Source: Phycisphaerales bacterium (GTDB lineage: Bacteria > Planctomycetota > Phycisphaerae > Phycisphaerales > SM1A02). From it: DNA of 19,332 nt. Position numbers and translations under genes: made by a program. The stretch is taken from positions 1 through 19,332 of the forward strand of contig JAGQOI010000025.1 of assembly GCA_020427625.1 (NCBI GenBank), written 5' to 3'. Below are positions 13,274 through 19,332 of the stretch, one piece after another. The notes under the pieces are model-generated. The model had not been told where the DNA came from, ran no database searches, and saw nothing but the letters and a program-made list of their open reading frames with translations. Each line of letters starts with the position of its first letter. The stretch's first letter is position 1.

Positions 13274-14890
13274 TCAGCCGCTGCAGCCCCATTCGGCGAG
13301 CAGGGCGGCGAGGTCGGACGGTCCGTACGGGCTGCCCCAGTTCGCGAGCAGGGACGCGAGATCGGTCGGGCCGACGATGCAGTCGCCGTCGAGATCCCAC
13401 GCGCACGGACAGCCGGTGCAGGGCGTGCCGTCACAGGTCAGCGTCAGGACGCCCGTGCCCTGATCGCCCTGGTTCCATCCGCCGACGCGGATCTTGTAAC
13501 ACTGGCCGCAGACGACGGGCACGGTCACCATCGACGTGAACCCCGCGCAGTCGGGCGCATCGTCATTGCAGCCGAGCAGGAAGGCGTCGTCCGGCGGGCA
13601 GACGTCGCACGCGGCATAGACCGCGAGGTCCGTGTCGTAGTCGGCCGCGTTGCACGTGCTCACGGTGAGCGCGCCGTCGCAGGTCGCGACGTAGTTGAAC
13701 CAGACGTCGTGATAGGTCTGCCCGTCGAACTGGCACGCGGCGTGCGGCAGCCCGTCGGTGTCGGCGCCGACGGTCGAATACGTCGTCGATCCGTCCGTGA
13801 TGTCGATGCGATCGGCGCACCGGTCGTTCGGCGGGCCCGGCAGGGCGAGGGCGGGCACCGCACTGACGGACGCCGCATAGGCGTTGCCGCCGGCGTCGCA
13901 GGGCAGGCCGTCGAAGAGTCCGCCGTCGGCGGATCCCGGCGCGATGAACAGGCGATAGACGCCGGGTTCGAGGTTGTCCGCGAACGCCGCGGCGTGTCCG
14001 CCGACGGGACTGTCGTCGGTGAACGCGCTGGCGAGGACGGTGGGCGGGCAGGCGTCAGTGAGGATGAACAGGGCCGCGGGGAACTCGGTGTTGGCGGCCC
14101 AGAGGAGGTGTCCGGGCGCTTCGAGGGCGACCTCGTACCAGTCGGTGTCGCGGACGCCGTCGAGCGCCCACGCGGTGCCGCTCACGGCCGAGTCGGGCGC
14201 GATGGACTCGAACACGAGGGGCGTCGAGTTGCATCCGCCGTTGGCGTCGTCGCCGCAGAGTTCGACTTCGGGCACGGCATGGTCGCCGCCGGGCGGGAGG
14301 TTGTCGCAGAGGCAGATCGTGTCGATGACGACCTGGTCGATGTAGGGGAAGTCGTTCGCGGCACCGGGCGTGAGGGTGATGGTCTCGACGGGCGGGCAGG
14401 TCTGGCTCACCCAGATCGAGCCGTTCCATCGCCATCCGGAACCGGCGGGACCGACGGGAATGTCGAAGGCCGCGACCTCGACGAACCCGGGCATCGCGAT
14501 GGCCGGGCGGGTGTTCACGAACGACCAGTAGGTGACCTGGATCCACGTGATCTTCGGCGCGGTGGCGCCGGCATTGGGGATGTCGAAGGTCATGGAACTG
14601 CCGGGCGCGAGTTGCCAGCACTGGGGTCGGCCCTGGTGTTCGTTGAAGTAGAGCGCGCCGTTGCCGCCGATCGTCATGGTCGGTCCGCCGAAGGGATTGA
14701 TGACGCCGCGGTCGGGCGGGTAGGGCGGCGCGGGCGGCGGCTGGTTGTCCATCGCGCTGAAGTCCCAGTGTTCGTACGTGCCCTTGGGGTGGACGAACCA
14801 GGGCGGGATGACGAGATCGTCGGCGGGTGCGGGACCCGCGAGTGACGCGATGAGGCCGGCCGCACAGAGACAGGTCAGTGATCGCTTCAT
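13274..14890 (-). CDS. Secreted GC-type dockerin protein, paralog 2
   Basis: A 538-residue exported protein with the same architecture as its downstream neighbour: signal peptide (MKRSLTCLCAAGLIASLAGPAPA, residues 1-23), the Trp/Pro-rich N-terminal domain (PPWFVHPKGT, GVINPFGGP, GSGWRWNGSI), two PPC-like beta domains (the second with QTYHDVWFNYVATCDGAL, YDTDLAVY and GCNDDAPDC), and a C-terminal GC-type dockerin (DLDGDCIVGPTDLASLLANWG followed by the shorter YGPSDLAALLAEWG). Its second dockerin half keeps the GPxDLAxLLAxWG helix but, as in paralog 1, lacks the DxDGD loop. The ATG at 14890 has an excellent AAGGAG eight bases upstream; the open frame extends further but without a signal peptide. 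It is divergent from the dehydrogenase gene and ends before a 14-bp hairpin. The role is probably surface-associated or extracellular, but the function is unknown. Confidence 0.87.
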   Translation of the reverse strand: MKRSLTCLCAAGLIASLAGPAPADDLVIPPWFVHPKGTYEHWDFSAMDNQPPPAPPYPPDRGVINPFGGPTMTIGGNGALYFNEHQGRPQCWQLAPGSSMTFDIPNAGATAPKITWIQVTYWSFVNTRPAIAMPGFVEVAAFDIPVGPAGSGWRWNGSIWVSQTCPPVETITLTPGAANDFPYIDQVVIDTICLCDNLPPGGDHAVPEVELCGDDANGGCNSTPLVFESIAPDSAVSGTAWALDGVRDTDWYEVALEAPGHLLWAANTEFPAALFILTDACPPTVLASAFTDDSPVGGHAAAFADNLEPGVYRLFIAPGSADGGLFDGLPCDAGGNAYAASVSAVPALALPGPPNDRCADRIDITDGSTTYSTVGADTDGLPHAACQFDGQTYHDVWFNYVATCDGALTVSTCNAADYDTDLAVYAACDVCPPDDAFLLGCNDDAPDCAGFTSMVTVPVVCGQCYKIRVGGWNQGDQGTGVLTLTCDGTPCTGCPCAWDLDGDCIVGPTDLASLLANWGSPYGPSDLAALLAEWGCSG

Positions 14891-15010
14891 GGTGGAAGCT
14901 CCTTGTCGTTGCATGGTTCGTCCCGGAGGGGACGGCTCTGCCGGACCACGGGACAATGCGACGAGCGGCCGCGCCCGGGGCCACGAATCGGGAATCGAGT
15001 CGCGCCCGGA

Positions 15011-15038
15011 TTGAACGATCGCGCTCGGGGACTACCAT
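15011..15038 (+). promoter_or_regulatory. Candidate promoter for the hydroxyacyl-CoA dehydrogenase gene
   Basis: TTGAAC (15011-15016) and TACCAT (15033-15038) are separated by 16 bases, each with four of six sigma-70 consensus matches. If used, the in-frame ATG at 15037 would lie inside the -10, which supports the start at 15082. Confidence 0.35.
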
Positions 15039-15081
15039 GGGCGATCCTGAATCACTCAATCCCGCGGGAGACGGACGCATC

Positions 15082-15936
15082 ATGACCGAGGTGAAGAGCA
15101 TCGCCGTGATCGGCGCCGGCACGATGGGCGGCGGCATCGCCCTGACGGCCGCGATGAGCGGCATCAACGCGTTCCAGGTCGACATCAACTCCGAGCAGCT
15201 CGACCGTGCGAAGGCGTATCACGCGAAGACGCTCGCGCGAAGCGTCGAGAAGCAGCGGATGACGCAGGCCGACGCCGACGCGGCGACGAAGCGCATCACG
15301 TACGTCACCGACATGAGCGCGTCGAGCGCGGCCGACTGGGCCGTCGAGGCCGCGACGGAGCACGTCGAGGTCAAGAAGAAGCTGTTCCAGGCGATGCGGG
15401 CGGCGTACCGCGACGACGTCGTGCTCGCGACGAACACGTCATCGATCTCGATCACGGATCTCGCGTCGGCGGTCGGCGATGCCGCGTCGCGGGTGATCGG
15501 CATGCACTTCTTCAACCCGGTGCCGGTGATGAAGCTCGTCGAGGTGATCAAGGGTCTGGCGACCGCGGAGGACGTCACTGCGCGGACGATCGCGCTGGCG
15601 GAGCGGATGGGCAAGACGGCGATCCCGGCGAACGATCGCGCCGGGTTCGTGTCGAACCGCGTGCTCATGCCGATGATCAACGAGGCGTTCTATGCCTGGA
15701 TGGACGGCGTCGCGGAACCGGAGGCGATCGACGAGATCATGAAGCTCGGCTGCAACTTCCCCATGGGTCCGTTGCGTCTCGCCGACTTCATCGGGCTCGA
15801 CGTCTGTCACGACATCATGATGGTGCTGCACCGCGAACTCGGGCAGGACAAGTACTTCCCCTGCCCGCTGCTCCGCCAACTCGTCACCGCCGGGCGGCTC
15901 GGCGACAAGACGAAGCGCGGGGTGTACGCGTACTGA
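15082..15936 (+). CDS. 3-hydroxyacyl-CoA / 3-hydroxybutyryl-CoA dehydrogenase
   Basis: Cytoplasmic NAD(P)-dependent enzyme that interconverts 3-hydroxyacyl-CoA and 3-ketoacyl-CoA, in beta-oxidation or short-chain acyl-CoA metabolism. The 284-residue length matches stand-alone Hbd/PaaH-type enzymes. Residues 7-40 form the Rossmann motif VIGAGTMGGGIA with D34 at the end of beta-2, suggesting preference for NAD. NTSS at 118-121 holds the substrate-binding serine. H142 (GMHFFNPVPVMKLVEVI) and E154 form the catalytic dyad, and N192 in GFVSNR is the conserved asparagine. The C-terminal domain ends with DKTKRGVYAY, close to the usual KTGRGFYxY. The ATG at 15082 follows GGGAG at a spacing of 11; an upstream in-frame ATG at 15037 would add 15 residues not expected for the family. 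It is divergent from the dockerin gene and convergent with the 934-residue gene by 3 bp. No thiolase or enoyl-CoA hydratase is next to it. Confidence 0.95.
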   Translation: MTEVKSIAVIGAGTMGGGIALTAAMSGINAFQVDINSEQLDRAKAYHAKTLARSVEKQRMTQADADAATKRITYVTDMSASSAADWAVEAATEHVEVKKKLFQAMRAAYRDDVVLATNTSSISITDLASAVGDAASRVIGMHFFNPVPVMKLVEVIKGLATAEDVTARTIALAERMGKTAIPANDRAGFVSNRVLMPMINEAFYAWMDGVAEPEAIDEIMKLGCNFPMGPLRLADFIGLDVCHDIMMVLHRELGQDKYFPCPLLRQLVTAGRLGDKTKRGVYAY

Positions 15937-15939
15937 GCG

Positions 15940-18744
15940 TCATTCGTGCACGTTCGTCAACTCCACGCGCGCCCGCAGTCCGTCCCGCTCGAAGGTGAGA
16001 CCGGCGTTGATGGACTCGATCGCGCCGAGCAGGGCCGGCATGCCGTCGGGCATGCGGGGCTCGCCGGGATGGCCGCAGGTCGTCGACTCCATCGTCCCGA
16101 ATGATTCGTTCCACCGGTACACCCCGCCGCCCGGACAGACCGGTCGACGATGCGTGTACATCATGTGGACCGCCAGCGGGTCGAGGTCGGGGTAGCGCGC
16201 CCGCCAGGCGTCGAGGATCGGGCGGTTCCGCCACGACGCGACCTGCGTGGCACGCTGGTACGACTCCCGGAACAGCAGGTCGAGCAGGGGCACGACGCGA
16301 CGGTCGGCGCGCAGGCCGAGACTCTCGCCGAGCCAGGGGGTGTCGTTCGGTGCCGCCGCGCCGTCGGCGCGATCCGCGGCCCGGTCGATCGCGCGCCGCA
16401 GCGTCGGCTCGTTGAGTGACACGACGAGGTTGCCGCCGACGATGGCGTAACAGACGACGAAGTCCTCGGTGTCACCGAGGTCCCGTCGGGCGGCCTCGGA
16501 CGGTTCGATGCGGACGTACGTCGTCCCGCGGTGCTCGGCGTTCGACCACGATGTCATGCCGGGCGCGAACTGCTCGATCGTGCCCTTCGCCGCGCCGAGG
16601 AAGGCGGTGAGCCGCAGCGGACTCTGCACATCGATGACGGCGCCGATGGGGAAGTCGGACGGACGCCGCTCGAACCGCTGTTCTGCGCGTGTCCGATCCT
16701 CGAGTTCGGCCCAGACGGGATCGTGGTCGACGAACAGGGACACCGAGGTTCCGAGCCAGCCGAAGGGATCCTGGCCGGGGACGAAGCCCGCGGCCATGCG
16801 GGCGAGTTCGCGCATGCCTTCGCCGTCCTTGTTGATGGCGAAGATGCCGTGCAGCAGCGCGCCGGCATGCGGATCGCCTGCATCGGGATCGAGCGCGACG
16901 CCGGCCGCGAAACGCCGGTACTGCTCGTACGCGGTCCCGGCAATGAGGGGCATGATCGTGAGATCGACGAACGGACCGGCGGGATCGACGGAGAAGAGGC
17001 CGCCGATCGGGTCGAACGACTGTCGCCAGTTGCGCTCGTAGCCGGCGCGCCAGTCGGTGTAGGCGACGACCTCGCGCTCGGTGACACGGGACACGTCCAG
17101 TTCGCCGACCGGGGTGAGGAAGGCGAGCGTGCCGTAGGTCGCGGAGCGCACGCCGCGAGGCGTGAGCGTGAGCGTGTCGTCGCCGGGCATGGGGAGGTCG
17201 GTGTCGATGGGCGCGTCGGTCGCGGTGCCGCGCACGATGGCGTCGAGGTGCCGGGCCTGCTCCTCGAGCAGCGTCGCGGCGGCGAGGGTTCGGCGCGAGG
17301 TGCCGATGCGCCAGGCGGGTCCGCACCAGCGCCGGATCGTCGCATCGGAGATCAGCACGAACGCGGCATCGGGGTTCGCGTCGAGCGCGTAACGGTCGCG
17401 GAAGAAGCGGTATTCGTCGAGATCCGCCAGACGCGGCGCGGCACCGGAGCGCACGGCGCCGAGTCGTTCGATCTGACGGGTCGAGTTCGTGACGATGACC
17501 GTCGTGTCGTCGAGGGCGGCAAGATAGGTGCTCAGCGTGCGGTCGGGCGTGCGCAGGCCCGTGTAGGCGACGCCGCCGATCGTGCCGTCGTCGGGCCGGA
17601 CGTCGTCGCCCATCATCGCGGCGACGGTGGTGCGTTGTCCGATGAGCAGGGCGCGGAGAGCCGCGCCGTCGACGGCTTCGAAGAGGATGGCGACGTCGGT
17701 GCCGGTGCGGAAGTACGGGTCGCCGCCGGTGAGGGCGACGGAGCGCACGACGCGCGGGCCGAGTTGTCGGGTGAGTCCGTTGATGGGCAGGGCGAGTTGA
17801 CGTTCGTAGCGCTGCACGAGGTCGGCGGCTTCGGCGCGGCTGTCGACCATCTGGGCGAGCGGGCCGCCGTTGGGGCCGACGTACTCGATCGCCGCGAGGA
17901 GCGCCTCGAACGTCGGGAAGAACACCGCGTGCTGATCGGCCGGGATCGCCGACGCGAGCGGATCGGCGGCCGGGTGCAGATCCTTGGTGAGGGTCGACCA
18001 GTCGTACTCGCGCACGGTGATGCCGGCGACGGTGGCGACGTCGACGTCGCGCGTGCCCTTGGTCGCGGCCGCGAGTTCGCGGTCGAGTTGCAGGTTCTCC
18101 GCGACCGCGAGACCGCCCGTGACGAGCGCGTAGGTGCGTTCGATGTCCGACGTCCCGCCCGGGCGTCGGTTCTGCGCCTGCACGAGCAGGGCGTCGGCGC
18201 GGGCGGGATCGATCTCGCGCAGCGCGGCCTCGACGCGTCGCGCCTCGTGTCGGAACCACGCGGTGCCGGGCATGCCCTGATCGACGAGCGCGCGGAGGTG
18301 GGCCAGTTGGTGCGTGAGGAACTCGACTTCGCTGTCGGCATGTCGCTCATCGCCGTCGACGCGGAAGCGCAGCGCGACCATGCCGGTCGAGTCGGCGTTC
18401 GGAACGACGAGGCGTCCGGTGACGTCGCGATCCTCGGGCAGACGGAACGCGATGACGAGCGGGCGCGGGTCGATGGCTTCGACCGCCCATCCCCAGTCGC
18501 GCGGTGCGGGCTGGACGACGACCTCGCCGGGACCGTCGAGGATGGCGTAGGGCATCATCGCGTCCATGGCGGACATGAGGTCGGGTCGCCAGCCGAGCCC
18601 GTCGGCAGGAACCTCGGGCAGCGCGCCCTCGGTGATGGTGAGGTCGGCGATCGTCGTGTGCATGTAGGTGTCGGCGACGACTGGCGCGGCGAACAGCATC
18701 GCCGCGACGAGGATCGTGCCGCGCCGGATCAGGACGTTGAGCAT
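15940..18744 (-). CDS. Large secreted protein of unknown function with C-terminal CPGGGxY motif
   Basis: A 934-residue exported protein that I do not recognise with confidence. Residues 1-24 are a signal peptide (MLNVLIRRGTILVAAMLFAAPVVA). The body is mixed alpha/beta with no enzymatic motif that I can name. A stretch around 340-500 (GGDPYFRTGTDVAILFE, then FRDRYALDANPDAAFVLISD) loosely resembles DUF3352-type secreted proteins of cyanobacteria and planctomycetes; this is a weak recollection. Near the C-terminus, C870-PGGGVY and C890-GHP form a pair resembling the CPxGGxY...CxxHG tail of planctomycete prepilin-like proteins, although no N-terminal prepilin segment is present. The ATG at 18744 is chosen because GGAGG (18753-18757) lies eight bases upstream and a TATGAT -10 lies just before; the longer start at 18771 would fall inside that -10. 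It is convergent with the dehydrogenase gene with only three bases between stops. Confidence 0.8.
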   Translation of the reverse strand: MLNVLIRRGTILVAAMLFAAPVVADTYMHTTIADLTITEGALPEVPADGLGWRPDLMSAMDAMMPYAILDGPGEVVVQPAPRDWGWAVEAIDPRPLVIAFRLPEDRDVTGRLVVPNADSTGMVALRFRVDGDERHADSEVEFLTHQLAHLRALVDQGMPGTAWFRHEARRVEAALREIDPARADALLVQAQNRRPGGTSDIERTYALVTGGLAVAENLQLDRELAAATKGTRDVDVATVAGITVREYDWSTLTKDLHPAADPLASAIPADQHAVFFPTFEALLAAIEYVGPNGGPLAQMVDSRAEAADLVQRYERQLALPINGLTRQLGPRVVRSVALTGGDPYFRTGTDVAILFEAVDGAALRALLIGQRTTVAAMMGDDVRPDDGTIGGVAYTGLRTPDRTLSTYLAALDDTTVIVTNSTRQIERLGAVRSGAAPRLADLDEYRFFRDRYALDANPDAAFVLISDATIRRWCGPAWRIGTSRRTLAAATLLEEQARHLDAIVRGTATDAPIDTDLPMPGDDTLTLTPRGVRSATYGTLAFLTPVGELDVSRVTEREVVAYTDWRAGYERNWRQSFDPIGGLFSVDPAGPFVDLTIMPLIAGTAYEQYRRFAAGVALDPDAGDPHAGALLHGIFAINKDGEGMRELARMAAGFVPGQDPFGWLGTSVSLFVDHDPVWAELEDRTRAEQRFERRPSDFPIGAVIDVQSPLRLTAFLGAAKGTIEQFAPGMTSWSNAEHRGTTYVRIEPSEAARRDLGDTEDFVVCYAIVGGNLVVSLNEPTLRRAIDRAADRADGAAAPNDTPWLGESLGLRADRRVVPLLDLLFRESYQRATQVASWRNRPILDAWRARYPDLDPLAVHMMYTHRRPVCPGGGVYRWNESFGTMESTTCGHPGEPRMPDGMPALLGAIESINAGLTFERDGLRARVELTNVHE

Positions 18745-18766
18745 GGGTCGGCCCTCCAGGAACGGC

Positions 18767-18772
18767 ATCATA
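18767..18772 (-). promoter_or_regulatory. Candidate -10 element for the 934-residue secreted protein
   Basis: TATGAT on the minus strand matches the sigma-70 -10 at five of six positions in otherwise GC-rich DNA, 22 bases before the start codon. It lies within a small inverted repeat CGGCAT/ATGCCG (18763-18777) that could be an operator. No clear -35 is seen. A transcript starting near 18760 would just include the ribosome binding site. Confidence 0.4.
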
Positions 18773-18796
18773 TGCCGCCGGGCCCGGGATCGAGAC

Positions 18797-18820
18797 GGGG
18801 CGCGCCCTGCGGCGCGCCCC
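18797..18820 (-). terminator. GC hairpin, likely terminator (distal)
   Basis: GGGGCGCGCC and GGCGCGCCCC form a perfect 10-bp stem around the loop CTGC. It lies between the end of the dockerin gene (stop at 18877) and the start of the next minus-strand gene. No U-tract follows. Confidence 0.6.
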
Positions 18821-18841
18821 GGGGGTGCGGAATCAGCGGGT

Positions 18842-18861
18842 CGCGGATCGTTCGATCCGCG
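18842..18861 (-). terminator. GC hairpin, likely terminator (proximal)
   Basis: CGCGGATCG (18842-18850) and CGATCCGCG (18853-18861) are perfect 9-base arms separated by TT; in RNA the innermost pairs would open into a six-base loop. It lies 15 bases past the dockerin gene stop and may act in tandem with the hairpin at 18797-18820. It lacks a U-tract. Confidence 0.55.
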
Positions 18862-18876
18862 GAAATGGCGCGTCGA

Positions 18877-19332
18877 TCATCCCCACTTCGCGAGAAGGAT
18901 GGCGAGATCGGCCGGGCCGACGGCGCCGTCGCCGTCGAGGTCTTCCGGGCAGCCGTCGCAACGTCCCCAGGCGGCGAGGAGCACGGCGAGGTCGGCGGGA
19001 CCGACGGTGCCGTCGCCGTCGAAGTCCGGCGGGTTCGTGAAGGGCTCGTCGTAGACGAGGACGTCGAGCGAGAGCATCGCGGCGTCGGCGAGTTCGAACT
19101 CCACGAGAACGTTCTCCTTGGTGTAGATCGTCGGGAACTCGCCGCCCTGCTGCACGACGAGGTGGAGCGACGTGACGGTGAGCGGGAGCAGGCCGGCGTC
19201 GAGGGCGTCGGCGAGGTAGGCATGAACGTCCCGGCGGCTCACGTCGAGATCGAACGTGACGTGCGAGTCCTGCGGGATGATCTGGCCGAGGGTCAGGCCG
19301 TCGACGGTGCAGATCGCCGACGGCACGGGGTA
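18877..19332 (-). CDS. GC-type dockerin protein, C-terminal part (5' end outside window)
   Basis: The last 151 residues of a protein whose start lies beyond the window edge; the frame is open to the last base. The visible N-terminal stretch (FDLDVSRRDVHAYLADAL, VTSLHLVVQQGGEF, YTKENVLVEFELAD) looks like the end of a secreted beta-sandwich domain of the kind found just before dockerins in planctomycete secreted proteins. It ends with two complete dockerin repeats, DFDGDGTVGPADLAVLLAAWG and DLDGDGAVGPADLAILLAKWG. Both keep the DxDGDG calcium loop, unlike the two dockerin paralogs earlier in the window, whose second repeat is degenerate and whose first loop carries Cys in place of Gly. The stop follows the last WG directly. 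Two hairpins follow. The catalytic or binding part of the protein, if any, is not visible. A GTG at 19326 could formally start a shorter frame but has no signal peptide. Confidence 0.8.
   Translation of the reverse strand, partial: YPVPSAICTVDGLTLGQIIPQDSHVTFDLDVSRRDVHAYLADALDAGLLPLTVTSLHLVVQQGGEFPTIYTKENVLVEFELADAAMLSLDVLVYDEPFTNPPDFDGDGTVGPADLAVLLAAWGRCDGCPEDLDGDGAVGPADLAILLAKWG

Noticed and set aside
11936..14845. Plus-strand open frames opposite both dockerin paralogs (11936-13246 and 13709-14845)
   Set aside because: They occur at matching places only because the minus-strand genes are paralogous; the translations are low complexity and without signal peptides.
14878..15081. N-terminal extension of the hydroxyacyl-CoA dehydrogenase frame
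   Set aside because: The family starts with a few residues before the Rossmann GxGxxG, as given by the ATG at 15082; the extension overlaps the divergent dockerin gene start and the candidate promoter.
1..19332. CRISPR array, tRNA or rRNA genes, insertion sequences, defence islands or biosynthetic clusters
   Set aside because: No direct-repeat/spacer pattern, cloverleaf, transposase or multi-gene defence signature was seen; vapBC is the only toxin-antitoxin module.

Overview
The window looks like a chromosomal segment of a GC-rich planctomycete, most likely class Phycisphaerae. The reasons are the very high GC content with G/C-ending codons, several secreted proteins built from PPC-like beta domains that end in GC-type dockerin repeats (DxDGDxxVGPxDLAxLLAxWG), a redoxin/cytochrome c/copper monooxygenase fusion of a kind I associate with planctomycetes and acidobacteria, and an M14 peptidase with a C-terminal jelly-roll-like domain. 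This assignment rests on protein architecture, not on a marker gene. No rRNA, tRNA, CRISPR array or insertion sequence was seen, and no gap between genes exceeds about 250 bases.

Layout. 1-2141 (-): secreted M14 zinc carboxypeptidase whose 3' end lies outside the window. 2349-3458 (+): ChaN-like lipoprotein, divergent from it. 3467-5194 (-): secreted protein of unknown function, convergent with the lipoprotein gene across only 8 bp. 5393-6024 (+): a complete VapBC toxin-antitoxin pair behind an AT-rich inverted-repeat operator, ending in a strong hairpin. 6124-8088 (-): transketolase of the animal-like IAEQNM type. 8335-9447 (+): dnaN, the DNA polymerase III sliding clamp, divergent from transketolase. 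9448-9663: an intergenic stretch filled by a CACGGAG-rich imperfect inverted repeat.

9664-11442 (-): exported redoxin/cytochrome c/PHM-like copper monooxygenase fusion. 11501-13111 and 13274-14890 (-): tandem paralogous secreted dockerin proteins. 15082-15936 (+): 3-hydroxyacyl-CoA (3-hydroxybutyryl-CoA) dehydrogenase. 15940-18744 (-): 934-residue secreted protein of unknown function, convergent with the dehydrogenase gene across 3 bp. 18877-19332 (-): C-terminal end of a third dockerin protein whose 5' part lies outside the window.

Functionally this is a mixture. Housekeeping genes (dnaN, tkt, the hydroxyacyl-CoA dehydrogenase) sit among a large set of exported proteins (peptidase, lipoprotein, two unknown secreted proteins, copper/haem enzyme, three dockerin proteins). 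VapBC is the only classical accessory module. I see no clear multi-gene novel system. The least explained items are the redox fusion protein, the N-terminal domain shared by the dockerin paralogs, the 934-residue protein with a prepilin-like cysteine motif, and the inverted-repeat element after dnaN. Start sites for most genes were moved inward from the longest open frame on the basis of signal peptides and Shine-Dalgarno sites.
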